A DNA stretch of 64,000 nucleotides, taken from assembly GCA_949775045.1 (NCBI GenBank), contig OX459097.1:4479185-4543184 (forward strand), in the 5' to 3' direction. The notes under the pieces are model-generated. The model saw only the letters and a program-made list of their open reading frames with translations. It searched no databases and was not told the origin of the DNA. The DNA comes from Metridium senile. Taxonomy: Eukaryota > Cnidaria > Anthozoa > Actiniaria > Metridiidae. This document shows, piece by piece, positions 11,101 to 21,689 of the stretch. Numbering within the stretch: the first letter of the stretch is position 1; every line of letters starts with the position of its first letter. Made by a program: the position numbers and the translations under genes.

Positions 11101-13071
11101 TTGCACCGAGTAATTCCACCAGTTCATGAGCAAATCGTATTCCAAGTTTGAAGTCTGCTTTCTTAATACTGCTCGAACCATCGAATATAAAAACGATATC
11201 TTGTCCTCCGGCATGGTTTGGATTGATCGCACTTGTTCGTAAATCAGGATCCACCATGAATGTCTGGTTCTCCGGTTTCCGCGCCATAGACTGGATAAAC
11301 TTAGCTTAAAAATATTAAAGTGTATTCAAATATATACCTCAGTAGTTTCAAGGCAAGCAATCCCAAATTATGCCTGCCTGCCTGTTTTAGTCATAGATAC
11401 ACTAACACCATATCATTCACAAACCTTGGCAGTATGGTGTGCATTTAGAACTCCAAACCCCATCAACACACTCGACAGTATCATCTCCAACGATTTTATA
11501 GCCATTATTACATCTGAATGACAGAGTGGTTCCACTTTTGTATTCAGGGTCTGTAGTGGTGACCGTTCCGTGTGGGATATGTAGGCCTCTGTTCATTTTA
11601 CACTGCAAAACTGATGAAACATTCCTATAATATTAGTTAATTGGAAGGGTTATTGGGAAGCTCATCCATAAAAAAGTCCCTTTCACAGTTCCCTGTGCCA
11701 TCTCGACACGTGAATAATTGTCTCGTGTGACTATTAAAAGGTCTTTATCATATCATTGCAAGCTCAATGTTCGTCTCGCTTTGATGTAAAGGCCCGGCTT
11801 CTGTCGCAGGAAGCTCAGGATTTACAACATTAGTGTTGTAGCAAAAATACAACACTCGTCATGGTCATGATTGTTTTTTTGTAAATGCCTCGTTAAATAT
11901 TCACAACTTTTGTAAGCGAATTAACAAGTATTGAAGTTCTAATTTGTAGGCTGTAAAGGTTATCAAAAAACTGTACTTTACTTACTGACACATCGTGGTT
12001 TTCTGGTCCATTTTCCGTTGCGTTTACAGGTTCTCCATTTGTTTCCTTTCATCTTGTAGCCCTTGTCACAAGTGTACTTTATTCTACTCCTGTAGGTAAA
12101 TGTCGTCCCAGTGAACGAGGCGTGTGGGACAGGTTTGGGTCTACCACATCCAATTGCTTCAATGAAAATATCAAATAGTATGATCGTTTTGGAAAAAAAG
12201 TAAGAAAAAGGTAGGAGCCAGCATCACGTCTTAATATTTCTTTTTCCTTATCATCATCATTATTACCACCATCACCATCCAATTTTTTCCAGCCAGAAAG
12301 AATACAATATCATCACCGTAACATAGTTCTCACCTAAACAGAGAGGAGGGTACCCATTCCATTTACCATCAATTTGACAAGTTATAGATGACCGTCCCAT
12401 CATCACATGGTTTCTATTACAGTAGAATTGGATCTTTGCTTTGTAGCGATAGCTTCCTCTGGATGGTCTTCCTACACCATTGTGAGGGTGTCGAACAACT
12501 GGACAAGGTCGCTCTGAACAAGAAAACCAATAATCAGAAATTTTATCTCGTTGCTATCCCATGCTACCCAACACCAAGCTCAAGAAGGCAAAGTTGATCA
12601 TTAATTATTAAGCTGGTTGGATTTAGCACACTTCTGAAAATCTGGCGGCATCATTTTGAAGAACGAAATAGACAAAACAAAATATATGAATAAATAGAGT
12701 AGAAGTGGTTATTGAAATCAAAATGTGAATGGGATTCTCAATATCAATTTATAACAACTACAATATAAAGCGTCAGAATCAATTACGATAAAGAATCCTT
12801 AAAATTGAATGGAATTGAATAGAATAATGGACGATCGATGATTCTAGCTTAATAGACGATGCATCTACTGGATCTATCATCTCACCTCGAACACAAACAG
12901 GAGGGCTTGTCCATTTCTCCTCGCCCTTGCACTTCCGCCCAGATTTCCCTTTCAATACGTAGCCATCTATGCATTTGTAAATTATACGAGTGCCATTAGC
13001 GAAACGCTTTTTTTGATGGTCGCCTATCAGTTGGCCATATAATATATTCCCAGGATTGGCACAGGACGAAG
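8182..13071 (-). CDS. Bf: complement factor B-like serine protease, copy A (4 CCP + vWA + protease)
   Basis: Factor B/C2 proteins bind activated C3 and supply the protease of the alternative-pathway convertase. Nine minus-strand exons join in frame: CCP1 12886-13071, CCP2 12334-12513, CCP3 11986-12156, CCP4 11425-11610 (all phase 1-1), vWA 11094-11304 and 10354-10802, protease 9653-9769, 8954-9080 and 8182-8776. With the 88-bp signal exon at 20383-20470 they total 2310 bp, 769 aa, close to vertebrate factor B. The vWA domain shows the MIDAS motif DGSSS and later FTDG. The protease domain shows RMVGG, the catalytic His in VAHC, Asp in ENDIALVKL and Ser in CQGDSGGSF. Asp six residues before the Ser predicts Arg/Lys specificity. 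A candidate factor D-type Arg-Lys site (MARKPENQ) precedes the vWA domain. No signal peptide adjoins CCP1, and only 209 bp separate it from the stop of the upstream protease gene, so the first exon must lie further upstream. SWGLVCG has Val where SWGxGCG is usual. Confidence 0.85.
9128..9283. mobile_element. MITE, ends TACACCTAATTG / CGATTAGGTGTA
   Basis: This sits in the intron between the first two protease exons of copy A. Related sequence lies in the same intron of copy B (about 35898-36044) and copy C (about 49390-49500), so the insertion predates the duplications. Similar ends occur at about 59397, at 60973-61127, and as a fragment near 19955-20010. Confidence 0.55.
9300..9640. repeat. 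GATGAT-rich degenerate microsatellite in an intron
   Basis: Imperfect GATGATGGT and AATAATGATG runs in an intron of copy A, with shorter equivalents at 36130-36250 in B and 49570-49630 in C. The Met- and Ile-rich frames here are repeat artefacts. Confidence 0.75.
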
Positions 13072-13280
13072 CTGCGATGGAATAATACTGATTAATGATT
13101 GTCTCAGTGTATATCATTATTTCGTACAATTATCCAATGGAGCTTTTCAATAATTTAAAGAATAAATCACAACAATTAATTTGATTATCACGATCAAGAA
13201 GCTCACAATCCATATAGCCACTACAATGAATATCAAGATGCCTGTTTGAATCAATCAACTTTTAATCTTTTATACAAATG

Positions 13281-16200
13281 TCAAAACAAATTTGCACCTG
13301 AATATTTGACTGTATCTTTTATCCAATTTACAAAGGGATGTATTCTTGTGTAATATCCAAAGTTGCCTTTAAGGCCACATCCAACTCCCCAGCTGACCAA
13401 ACCAACGGCCACCCATCGATTTTGTCCATCAATTACCAAATTTCTCACCAAGCTACCACCACTGTCACCGTTACAGGAATCTCTATTTCCTTTAGCATCA
13501 CCGGCACAGAACGTCACCGTCCTATTAAAGAAGTAGTGCGTTGCCTGATCACAAACAGTGTTGTTCTGAATCTCCAGTGTTGTATGAAGCAGAACAGTAG
13601 ATATCCTAGATTTCTTTGTCTTCCCCCATCCTGCTACTGTACCCACAGTACCTGGTTTAGCAAGGTCTACGTTGCTGATAGGTAGGCATGATGTGCGGAC
13701 AAGGGAGCTAAGAGTCACTGTTTGGTTCAGCTTAACCAGGGCGATGTCGTTCTCATAGTAGGGATCATGTCTGTAGCCTGGATGTATGTATACTTCCGTT
13801 GGGAATCTCTCCTGTTCGGATGTTTCTCTGATCTGAGTGTTGATTTCTCCTGCAACGATCTTGTACCTTGTAAAAACGTAGTTAAACCCGTCATGATCAC
13901 CAACGTAAGGCCTACTCCGGGGCCTAAAATCGTTCAAGATCGCAGTAAGATTGCCCAATTAGATCGACAACTAATCAAATATGGCTAATCTAACTAAAAG
14001 TTTTTTTTAAATAACGGCGATCTTAGGGCCCGGAGTTAAGGTCCATCATATATCCATGATAATAATTACATATCATCATATGTTAATCATTACTATTATC
14101 GTTATCATCACCTTAATCACCACCATCATCCGTTAAACTGTTATTTTAATTTCCCTTCACTTACTTCTTCAATGATGTCGTATCTTCCTCAAACCATACT
14201 TTACTGCTACTAGTTCGTCTCTCGTAAAAGCAGTGTGCAGCGGTCAATACCCATTGAGGAGCGATCAGAGTACCCCCACACATGATATTGTATCTTGCAG
14301 AATCAAATACACCTAACAATATATGAAAAATCAACGAGTTTGAGTCTTATTAGGTAAAATGAAAAGAGATACTGTGAATGTGCTTGTTCGTCTTTTCTCG
14401 TTTCAACCTTTCTCTTTGTTGGCATTTTTGTAATTTCTTTGCGTCTGTTCATGCTGTAGGACACTTATTTCAGACGGCCTACTTTGTAAGTGGATAAGTG
14501 GATAAGGAAATTGTGTTCAAAAATCAACAAAGACCAGTTGTATTTACAGCAGACGTGACTTGACTTCTAGAGACAGGGCGCATGTAGCCGGGTATTTTTG
14601 AAAACGGAGTTTTTTTTCTGCGTTTACGCCTTCCACACGTAAACGGCGTTTTCGGTCACCGAAAACGGAGGTTTTCGAATACGCTCTCCAGACTGTAGAT
14701 ATGTTTTGCCGGAGGTTTATCGTATACGTACGTGTGGACGGCAAAAACGGAGCTTTTTGAATACGATGACGTCAGGATGTTCACGTTTCACTTCTTCTTG
14801 GGCTTGTTTCAAACTTTATAACCTACATACAATCGCAAGTTGCCTATTTAAACATTCAAGCTAATTATACAAGGAGGCGACAAAAGATTTTAAGGATAAT
14901 TTCGCTGATCTGGAGTTAAAACAGCGCCGTTAAAGCCCGGCGTTAAAGAGCATAAACCGACGGCCAGTAAAACCACGGCGATTTTGACCTTTAAAAGAAT
15001 ATAATAATATGTAGAATACATTTATTTGATTTACTCGCCTGTTTATACATATTTACTATATAAAAAGCGGTTAGATTGTGAAGCGAGCGTAGTAAACAAA
15101 GCGTGCGCATGCTCTGTATGGACGGCTAGCGTTTTCGAAGCGTATTTGTGTATACGTGTGGACGGGCAAATACGATTCGAATACGCTACGAGTGGACGCA
15201 GATATTTTTGAATACGGATAAAAAAATATCCGTTTTCAAAAATACCCGGCTACGTGTGGACAGGGCCTTAGCTGTGTATAACTGTTTTCTGGTCTGTGAC
15301 CGAGTTTTAGCTCAATTTAGAGCGATATTTTGACGAAAATAACCCAGAAAGACAAAAAAAAAAAAGTCTTCTTCTTTGTCTTTCTGTGGTATTTTCGTCA
15401 AAATCGCTCTAATTGAGCTAAAACTCGGTCACAGACTAGAAAACAGTTATACACAACTATATACGTAAAAAAGTTTTTATTATTGTATATTTGAGGTACA
15501 ACGAAAGGATATCTCGCGACTCATACATTTACTGTAAAAGATCACAAGTGATGAGCTTGGGCTCCCTGTGGTATCAATAGTCCCCTTCACAGTTCCCTGC
15601 TGACGAACGTTGAACTTGCAATGATAATTACTTTTGTACACCTTGAGGGACAATCATTCACGTGTCCGTCTATCATTGCATGCTCAAAGTTCGTCTCGCT
15701 ACCTTTTAGTATAAGATAGCGAAGGGAACTGTGAAGGGAACTATTTTGATCCGACTTTTGGTGGTTTGAACCCGGTTTACATTGGAGAGTGATAAGTCAT
15801 TACTCACTTTGCTTGTGTATGCTCACTTGCCAGGGCCACATGCCCAGTCGTGAATGTTTGCCACCAGCAATTCTTACTCTGATATTTGCAGCACTTTTAC
15901 CACACCCTGTCAAAATGAAATAAAACTAATCAAAAGTGAAGACAAAGTCGAGGCTGTAGGCTGTAGTCGAGTGTTTTCCACTAATATCCTTCGAGCCTAA
16001 GGAGAATAACCATTTCATCGAGCGTATCTCAAAGTCTTAAAATTAATGGGATTGGTTCGTTGTTGGAGGGGGACATTGGGGTTTGCGGTATTGCGGTATT
16101 GGCCATTTTTTAATGCGATATTGCGATAAAAGGAATACATTTTTGCAGTAATGCGGGATTTAGGTTACCTGCGTTATGCGATATTTATCCTTTTTTTAAA

Positions 16201-19200
16201 AGGTATTTCGGTGAAAAAAGCAAAATCTAGCGGTAATGCGGGATTTAACATTTTTGCGGTATGCGATATAAACGGTTTTTTTTCGTTTAATGACCTTTGA
16301 TTTTAATTGAATGTTGTGCGGCTTTCGGTATTTGCGATATTTTTTTGCATAATTAATGCGGGATTTTAAATAATTTTTGCAGTATTGCGGGATTCATTTA
16401 TAGTTCCTTTATCACTGCCTAATAGACATTTGTTAAATTTAGATCTGGAAATTTTATACCTTCTGTTTGTAACCAATTTTTTTATCTCAATGTAAAAACG
16501 TGACATTCTACAAAAAGATGTTCTATTGTTTCATTTGTATTTTGACAAACACTACAATTTGGAGAATCTATTAATATAAATCTCTAAAGGTCTTTATTGA
16601 GAAAAAGGCAGTTATTCAAAATTTTGTATTGCAAAAAGCTCGCAACTTAATATCGCTAGTAACAGATACACTCTTTGATAGGCTTCTGGCCACTCAATGT
16701 CTGGAATACCCAATTTATTAATCGGGATTCCTGTGGAATCCGAGTATAGTTTTCGCCTTTATTTATTTTTTTCATCTTCATCGCCAAAATGCCACGCAAG
16801 CGCAGTATGGTCAATGTCACTTATACACACAAGTAGACGAAATAAACTGATGCAGTATTACGGTAATTCGGTGTTTACTTAAATGAAACACACTCCAATA
16901 ATGGTAATATACCATTAACTAATGTATTAGTGTGATAATAACTTTCACAAATGTAACTTTTCGCCGAATTTATTGCCTAGAAACGATCAGTTTTGACAGC
17001 GATTTAATTAAGAACCGCCGGGCCGAAACACAAACAGAACAGTGCTTCGATTCAAATCAGGTAATAAAACACATGTTATTCTGTGTATGGTTTACAGCGC
17101 AACGCGTAAAAGTATGGTCACTGATAATGTTTCGCATAGTTCTGTCTCGCCATCGATCCAATCAGCGTTGTAGGATTGTGTTATCTTGTCGTTGATTGGA
17201 TCGATTGCGAGACAGAAGTATGCGAATACATTATCAGTGGCCATACTTTTACGCGTTGCGCTGTAACCTAAACACTCTAATAATGTAAATAAACTTTTAA
17301 CTAATGTATTAGTGTTATAATAAGTTTGACAAATGTAAGTTTTCGCCTAGTTTATTACCTAGAAGTGATCAGTTTTGAAAGCGCTTTAAAAAGAACCGCC
17401 GGGCCGAAACACAGAACAGTACTTCGATTCAAATCAGGTAATATAACACATGTTATTCTGTGTATGGTTTAACCTAAACACTCCAATAATGTAAATAAAC
17501 TTTTAACTAACGTATTAGTTTTATAAGACTTATAATAAGTTTGACACATGTAAGTTTTCGCCAAGTTCATTTGCGAGTTACGAAAGTTTATGACGAAAGG
17601 AAAAGCGCTTAGCAACGAACTCACATACACAACAGTATTTCGATTCAATTCACGTAATAAAACACATGTTATTCTGTGTATGATTAAACCTAAACACTCC
17701 AATAATGTAATTAAACCTTTAACTAATGTATTAGTGTTATAATAAGTTTGACAAATGTAACTTTTCGCCCAGTTTATTAACTAGAAGTGATCAGTTTTGA
17801 AAGCGCTTTAATTAAGAACCCGGCGGGTCTAAAACGCGGGTAGCGGGTGAAGGGTAGCGGGTAGCGGGTAGCGGGTAAGGGTATAACGAAAAAACCTGAT
17901 TATTATGATGTCCAGAATACTAGTAAGCTAAAATAATAATAGTGAAAAATATTATAACTGACTTAATGTTTTTTTTTTTTTTTCAAACGCTGAGAAGTTT
18001 AGACGTCGAGAAAAGTTATTAGTATAGGTTCATATGGTTTCGTGTGCAATTTGGGAATAATTCGCACGAGTGTGTTTTTCAAAGAGTACAAATTGCAAGA
18101 GACCGTACTACTAATAAGTTTGTGAAATGTAAGTTTTCGTGTTGATCTTCTGTGATCTTCCTTTGTCTTTTTAATATATTCCAAATGTACAAATGTTCTA
18201 TTTGTATGGCAACGTTTTTGAAATTATGTGTATACATTAAAATTATTTTGGACATTAAAGAGAATCCCGAGATTACGCAGTTATGCGTCTTGTTTGAAAT
18301 ATATTCTTGGGATGTTGGGTTCCTAAATTTCTTTTCAATTAATTTCCAATAAACCATTTTAGTTTTCACTTTGGCAAAAGGGATATATTCACTTGATATT
18401 TTTATACTTTTCATTATTATTTGAGAGTGGGGTAGAGGCTCCAAACTTTGCGTGTTTTTAAGTAATGTTTAATAAACGAGCAGGAGTGTTTTATCAGGAT
18501 TTAAAACCACGCGGCGAAGCCAAGTGGTTTTAGACCTGATAAAACACGATCTGCGAGTTTATTCAACCTATATCTTGTGTTTTTGTAAAGAAAAAGCAAG
18601 GATTTATGAAAGATTATTAGAAAATTCGAGTTAAAGTTTATGTAAATTAGGGTGATTCTATATCTTCAGTTAAAACACTCGTCACGGTTACGATTTCTTT
18701 TGTCAATTTCACATGAATTATTAATGAGTTTTTGAAGTGTTCTTTTCTAGACCATTGGCAATGCTGCTATTAAACTTTTCCATGTAAAATATTCAGATTC
18801 ACACCATTTTCCTTTTTCTTTAACACTCTCCCATTTCGGGCCGTCTGTGCAGTCCATGCAGATGTCCTGTATGTGAGCTATTCCTTTTTTAACAAACTTC
18901 CTAATATCAAAATGTTGTATATCTAAATTAATGATTTTTTTTAACCAAATGGGTTGACGGAGAATTTCTACAGGTTTTTCGACTATGCATTCACTCACTT
19001 TACTCCAGCTTTTGATGGTTTCTTTATATAATTCGGGAATACTTTTATCTTTGATTTTTGTCGGATCAAAGTTTTCCCCTATAATTCCGAGGCCACCAAA
19101 TTGCTCAAATAAAACATTTGCGAAAACATTCCAGAAATTAATATTATGGCAATCTAACAATTTGAATGCCCATTTAACTCTATTTGTCTCTATCATCGTT

Positions 19201-20470
19201 TCCAGGTCTGACAATCTTATTCCTCCTTCACTTAAATTTCCTATCAAAGTTTGGTATTTTACTTTTGGCTTTCTACCTCTCCATATAAACAATCTTTTTG
19301 TACGTTTTCAATGAATTTTTTTGGGGATAGACAGGTTTGAACATATTTATAGTAATTGCGAGATGGCTAAGTTACTGATTTATAGTGAACATTTTTTAAA
19401 AAAATGAACGTTTCTACTTTTGAAGTAAAAATTATAAAATTAAGACTTTTTGTTTTCCTTTTGAGGTATCTGTCTGAGAAACTCATTCATATCGTTTTGA
19501 AATCTATTATAGAAGCTCGATGTGAGCGCTCTTAGAGCGTCTAGTTTTGTACTTGAATCATCATCATCTTTATTTCTATAAACCATCGGGGGGAGGTTAC
19601 ATTTTTTTTTTTTACAGGATAAACACTGTTTACAAAATAAACATTCAGATAAAATATCTATATCTATATACATATTCACACATGCTTTTATATAAATCCC
19701 CGATGGCAAGACAATTCAAAAAGAAGCCACAGGCTTATACTTTTGAACTGCCTTACAATGAATTGGCTAGAAAATATTCAAGTTACTTGGTGAGGTGGCA
19801 GGGGAAAAAAAAAAAGAAAAAAAACATAGATAGACACAAAATGCATCCATATGTGTTTTATACATGTATGTATATAGTAGTGTAAATTTTATATTTCTAT
19901 ATGAAAGACATATAAAATAGTTCGGATTGAGTGATCTTCATTTGTCTTTTAACTAATTCCTTTCCCACTAAATTACAAAAGTCAGGAGAACGTTCATGCA
20001 ATTAGGTATATGTGATTATTGCCGAGAAGTAGTCCAACGTTCTCGACCAATCCTGCTAAGCACAATTTCACTTCTTCTTTCTTCGTACTATCAATTTATA
20101 CGTATAAACTGTATTATGGAGGACCATTTGACTGTTTCTCTTTTTTTGGGGGGGGGGGGGGGGGGGGGGGGGAGGGGCAGGAAGATTTAAAAAGGAGTTT
20201 CCTGCAGCCCTCTGAGCAAGGAAAAAATCGTACCGTTAAAGCTCTGGGGAAAAAAATATCATGCAAGCAGAATGTGCCAAAACAATCTGCAATCTAGAAA
20301 AAAATACCATGCACCGCTGTTTGACAAAAAAAATAGCTGGCTTGCTCGTCAGTGGGGCAAGAAATATTAAAACAAATCTTACCTTGCTGGGACAAACCAT
20401 TTGCGGATGTAATCCAAACGGACATTATCATCAAGGTCATAAGACTAAGCATCGTTTGAGAAGATCCCAT
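13281..20470 (-). CDS. secreted trypsin-like serine protease, single protease domain
   Basis: Four minus-strand exons join in frame to 921 bp, 306 aa: signal exon 20383-20470, 15808-15906, 14165-14312 and 13281-13866. The signal exon encodes MGSSQTMLSLMTLMIMSVW and ends ANGLSQQ at a phase-1 GTAAG donor. The next exon reads CGKSAANIRVRIAGGKH...WPWQVSIH, an activation site with Arg before IAGG. The third carries the catalytic His (LTAAHC). The last carries Asp (ENDIALVKL) and Ser (CNGDSGGSL), with Asp six residues before the Ser, so cleavage after Arg or Lys is expected. There are no CCP or vWA domains, so the layout is that of factor D or a simple trypsin. The gene lies head-to-tail 209 bp upstream of factor B-like copy A, and its last exon recurs upstream of copy C. 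The ATG at 20470 was chosen over one at 20515 because a hydrophobic core follows it directly. The signal exon might instead, or also, serve factor B-like copy A. Confidence 0.75.
13904..14033. mobile_element. ~130-bp MITE next to a protease splice acceptor
   Basis: Inverted ends are ACTCCGGGGCCTAAAATCG on the left and CGATCTTAGGGCCCGGAGT on the right, flanked by the imperfect repeats TAAGGCCT and TAAGGTCC. It begins 38 bp outside the acceptor of the last protease exon, and open frames running through it are spurious. The same insertion is present at 53440-53563 beside copy C. The end sequence resembles the AGGCCT family at 54146-57375. Confidence 0.6.
14574..15270. mobile_element. MITE-like element, ends GTAGCCGGGTATTTTTGAAAA
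   Basis: The left end GCATGTAGCCGGGTATTTTT near 14580 is matched in inverted orientation by AAAAATACCCGGCTACGTGT near 15238-15257, followed by GGACAGGGCC. The interior repeats motifs such as ACGTGTGGACGG and GAATACG. It lies in the intron between the first two protease-domain exons of the trypsin-like gene. Confidence 0.6.
15272..15457. repeat. foldback hairpin, ~85-bp arms
   Basis: The arm starting TGTGTATAACTGTTTTCTGG is repeated in inverted orientation, ending AGAAAACAGTTATACACA. The loop is AAAAAAAAAAAAGTCTTCTTC. It directly abuts the preceding MITE. Confidence 0.8.
15560..15765. repeat. dispersed repeat with CACAGTTCCCTG / CAGTTCCCTTCGC ends
   Basis: The motif CCCCTTCACAGTTCCCTG, the middle block TCATTGCATGCTCAAAGTTCG and the terminal GGGAACTGTGAAGGGAAC recur in diverged form at about 11665-11790, 41315-41400 and 51235-51360. 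In those three places it sits in the CCP4-CCP3 intron. Confidence 0.5.
16060..16400. repeat. degenerate TGCGGTAT / ATGCGGGATTT repeats
   Basis: Variants of TTGCGGTATTGCGG and AATGCGGGATTTA recur at irregular spacing on one strand. No coding content is seen. They may be the subterminal repeats of a decayed transposon. Confidence 0.5.
16486..16760 (-). pseudogene. LINE (L1/Tx1-like) zinc-binding C-terminal fragment
   Basis: The minus strand reads NCSVCQNTNETIEHLFVECH, the Cys/His pattern of the reverse-transcriptase-associated zinc-binding domain at the C-terminus of L1/Tx1-type LINEs, followed by a stop. Upstream residues (QYKILNNCLFLNKDL) fit the same domain but contain a stop. It is probably the 3' part of the same LINE as 18747-19292, separated by later insertions. 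Confidence 0.6.
16880..17835. repeat. tandem array, ~215-bp unit, about four copies
   Basis: Each unit starts CACTCCAATAATG...CTAATGTATTAGTGT, continues GTAACTTTTCGCC, GATCAGTTTTGA and AAGAACCGCCGGGCCGAAAC, and ends ACATGTTATTCTGTGTATGG. Units start near 16889, 17272, 17476 and 17696. The third is diverged and the last is truncated into GGGTAGC repeats. The first is separated from the second by the MITE at 17095-17263. Confidence 0.75.
17095..17263. mobile_element. 169-bp palindromic MITE with TA target duplication
   Basis: The ends CAGCGCAACGCGTAAAAGTA and TACTTTTACGCGTTGCGCTG are perfect inverted copies. The element is flanked by TA on each side (17093-17094 and 17264-17265). The next satellite junction, at about 17465-17477, shows the empty site GGTTTAACC, proving the insertion and its TA duplication. 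TA targeting suggests Tc1/mariner or ISL2EU-type mobilisation. Confidence 0.85.
17825..17882. repeat. GGGTAGC short tandem repeats
   Basis: Several copies of GGGTAGC and GGGTGAA-like heptamers at the right edge of the 215-bp satellite array. Confidence 0.7.
18469..18566. repeat. foldback hairpin with GCGAAGC tip, family 3
   Basis: The arms are AATAAACGAGCAGGAGTGTT followed by TTATCAGG, and the inverted counterpart ending GCGAGTTTATT. The tip is CCACGCGGCGAAGCCAAGTGG. A second family member is at 62122-62222. Confidence 0.75.
18747..19292 (-). pseudogene. LINE (L1/Tx1 clade) ORF2 C-terminal fragment
   Basis: The open frame begins FIWRGRKPKVKYQTLIGNL and continues EGGIRLSDLETMIETNRVKW, the typical segment after the reverse-transcriptase domain in L1/Tx1-type LINEs, with many Trp and Lys residues. 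It ends at a stop (LIAALPMV). The endonuclease and catalytic reverse-transcriptase parts are missing, so the copy is dead. It lies inside the long first intron of the trypsin-like gene, on the same strand. Confidence 0.75.
19440..19940. other. no assigned gene; weak minus-strand frame
   Basis: A minus-strand frame ending RFQNDMNEFLRQIPQKENKKS (19440-19570) is acidic then basic and could be a relic of the LINE or an unrelated frame. I do not recognise it. The rest holds short poly-A and poly-T tracts only. Confidence 0.3.
20149..20172. repeat. poly-G tract
   Basis: A run of about 24 G residues. The length is likely uncertain in sequencing. Confidence 0.9.
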
Positions 20471-20893
20471 GACACGGTTTGGAGTGTTTCCAAGTTTCTT
20501 ATAACAAACAATCAATTATATTCTTACTTAATAATACGATGTAAGAATGGGGCAAAATAGAATTATTAAAAAGAAAAAACTATATAAATTTTTGAGTTTA
20601 AGGTAAAAAAGAGTAGCAAGCCGAAAGAATGCTTGACATATCACGTTAAAACTCAGTTGTATAATCAACTAAAATATTTCATGTTGCTTTACTGTCAAAA
20701 GCTATATATATATATGAGAAATTGCATCTTAAAAAGGGTTTAAACCTTAAATGTTAGGACTATGCATTCTTGCCTCGAAAAAGTGTATCAACGACGCCTT
20801 TAAAGAAAGGTTTAAGCTTTTTGTTAGTTGAATGTGTGTTCTTTAGTCAACAAAGGGGTCTTCGTTATCAAACCTCCTTTTATGTTGCTAATG

Positions 20894-20993
<100 letters not shown>

Positions 20994-21689
20994 TGCGCAT
21001 TAACTGCGATTTTTAACATTGTAATGAAAGTAATGTATGTAATGTGTATTTTATTTTCGTCTAAATATTGTACGTACCGCTATTGCAGCCACGCAGTTTA
21101 CAATCAAGAGGAATCAATAATCATTTTAATGACTTACATATAGTTAAAAGCGGCCGAGCATTTGACCAATAAATACTTACAAACATTATGTCACACTGTA
21201 GGTATAGATTATTATTCCTCAGGAGCAATATGCTTTGAAAACTATGCATGTAAGCTACAAATTATTGGACTTAAACATATCATTCTTTAAAAAATGCCGA
21301 TAAATTATAAAGGTTCTTATTGAAGACATTATTCTTTATATGAGAATAGCTTACTTACTTTATAATTTTGAACAGGCCACAGTTGTATGTGTTCGTTCGT
21401 AGATCCAAGTCAGACATATACAAGCACTGTTTACTGTCACCTTAACCTTTCGCATATACAGTCTCAGCAATTTGGGAAACGTCTATATTATCGGAATGTA
21501 TCCTGCAAACGAGGCTCTCCTTGTTTTATTACAAATATATTTTGAGAAAAGAACAGAAAATATAAGTCTCAGACAATTTGGTATATAAAATTTTAGATTG
21601 GATTTAATAAATAAAAAATGTTAAATTTGTTTTTTATCTGATCGATTTTCAATAAGGAAAAGTTGAAAAAATTCCATAAAAAGAAAGGG

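Noticed and set aside
12079..12282. Open frame with DGDGGNNDDDKE as a gene
   Set aside because: It overlaps the CCP3 exon in another frame and an intronic ATC repeat.
13867..13958. Extended N-terminus (MGNLTAILNDFRPRS...) for the protease frame
   Set aside because: It runs through the splice acceptor at 13867-13868 and into a MITE. Homology and phase put the exon start at 13866.
18079..18444. 121-aa minus-strand frame near the L1 fragment
   Set aside because: No family resemblance, low complexity in AT-rich sequence, no splice support.
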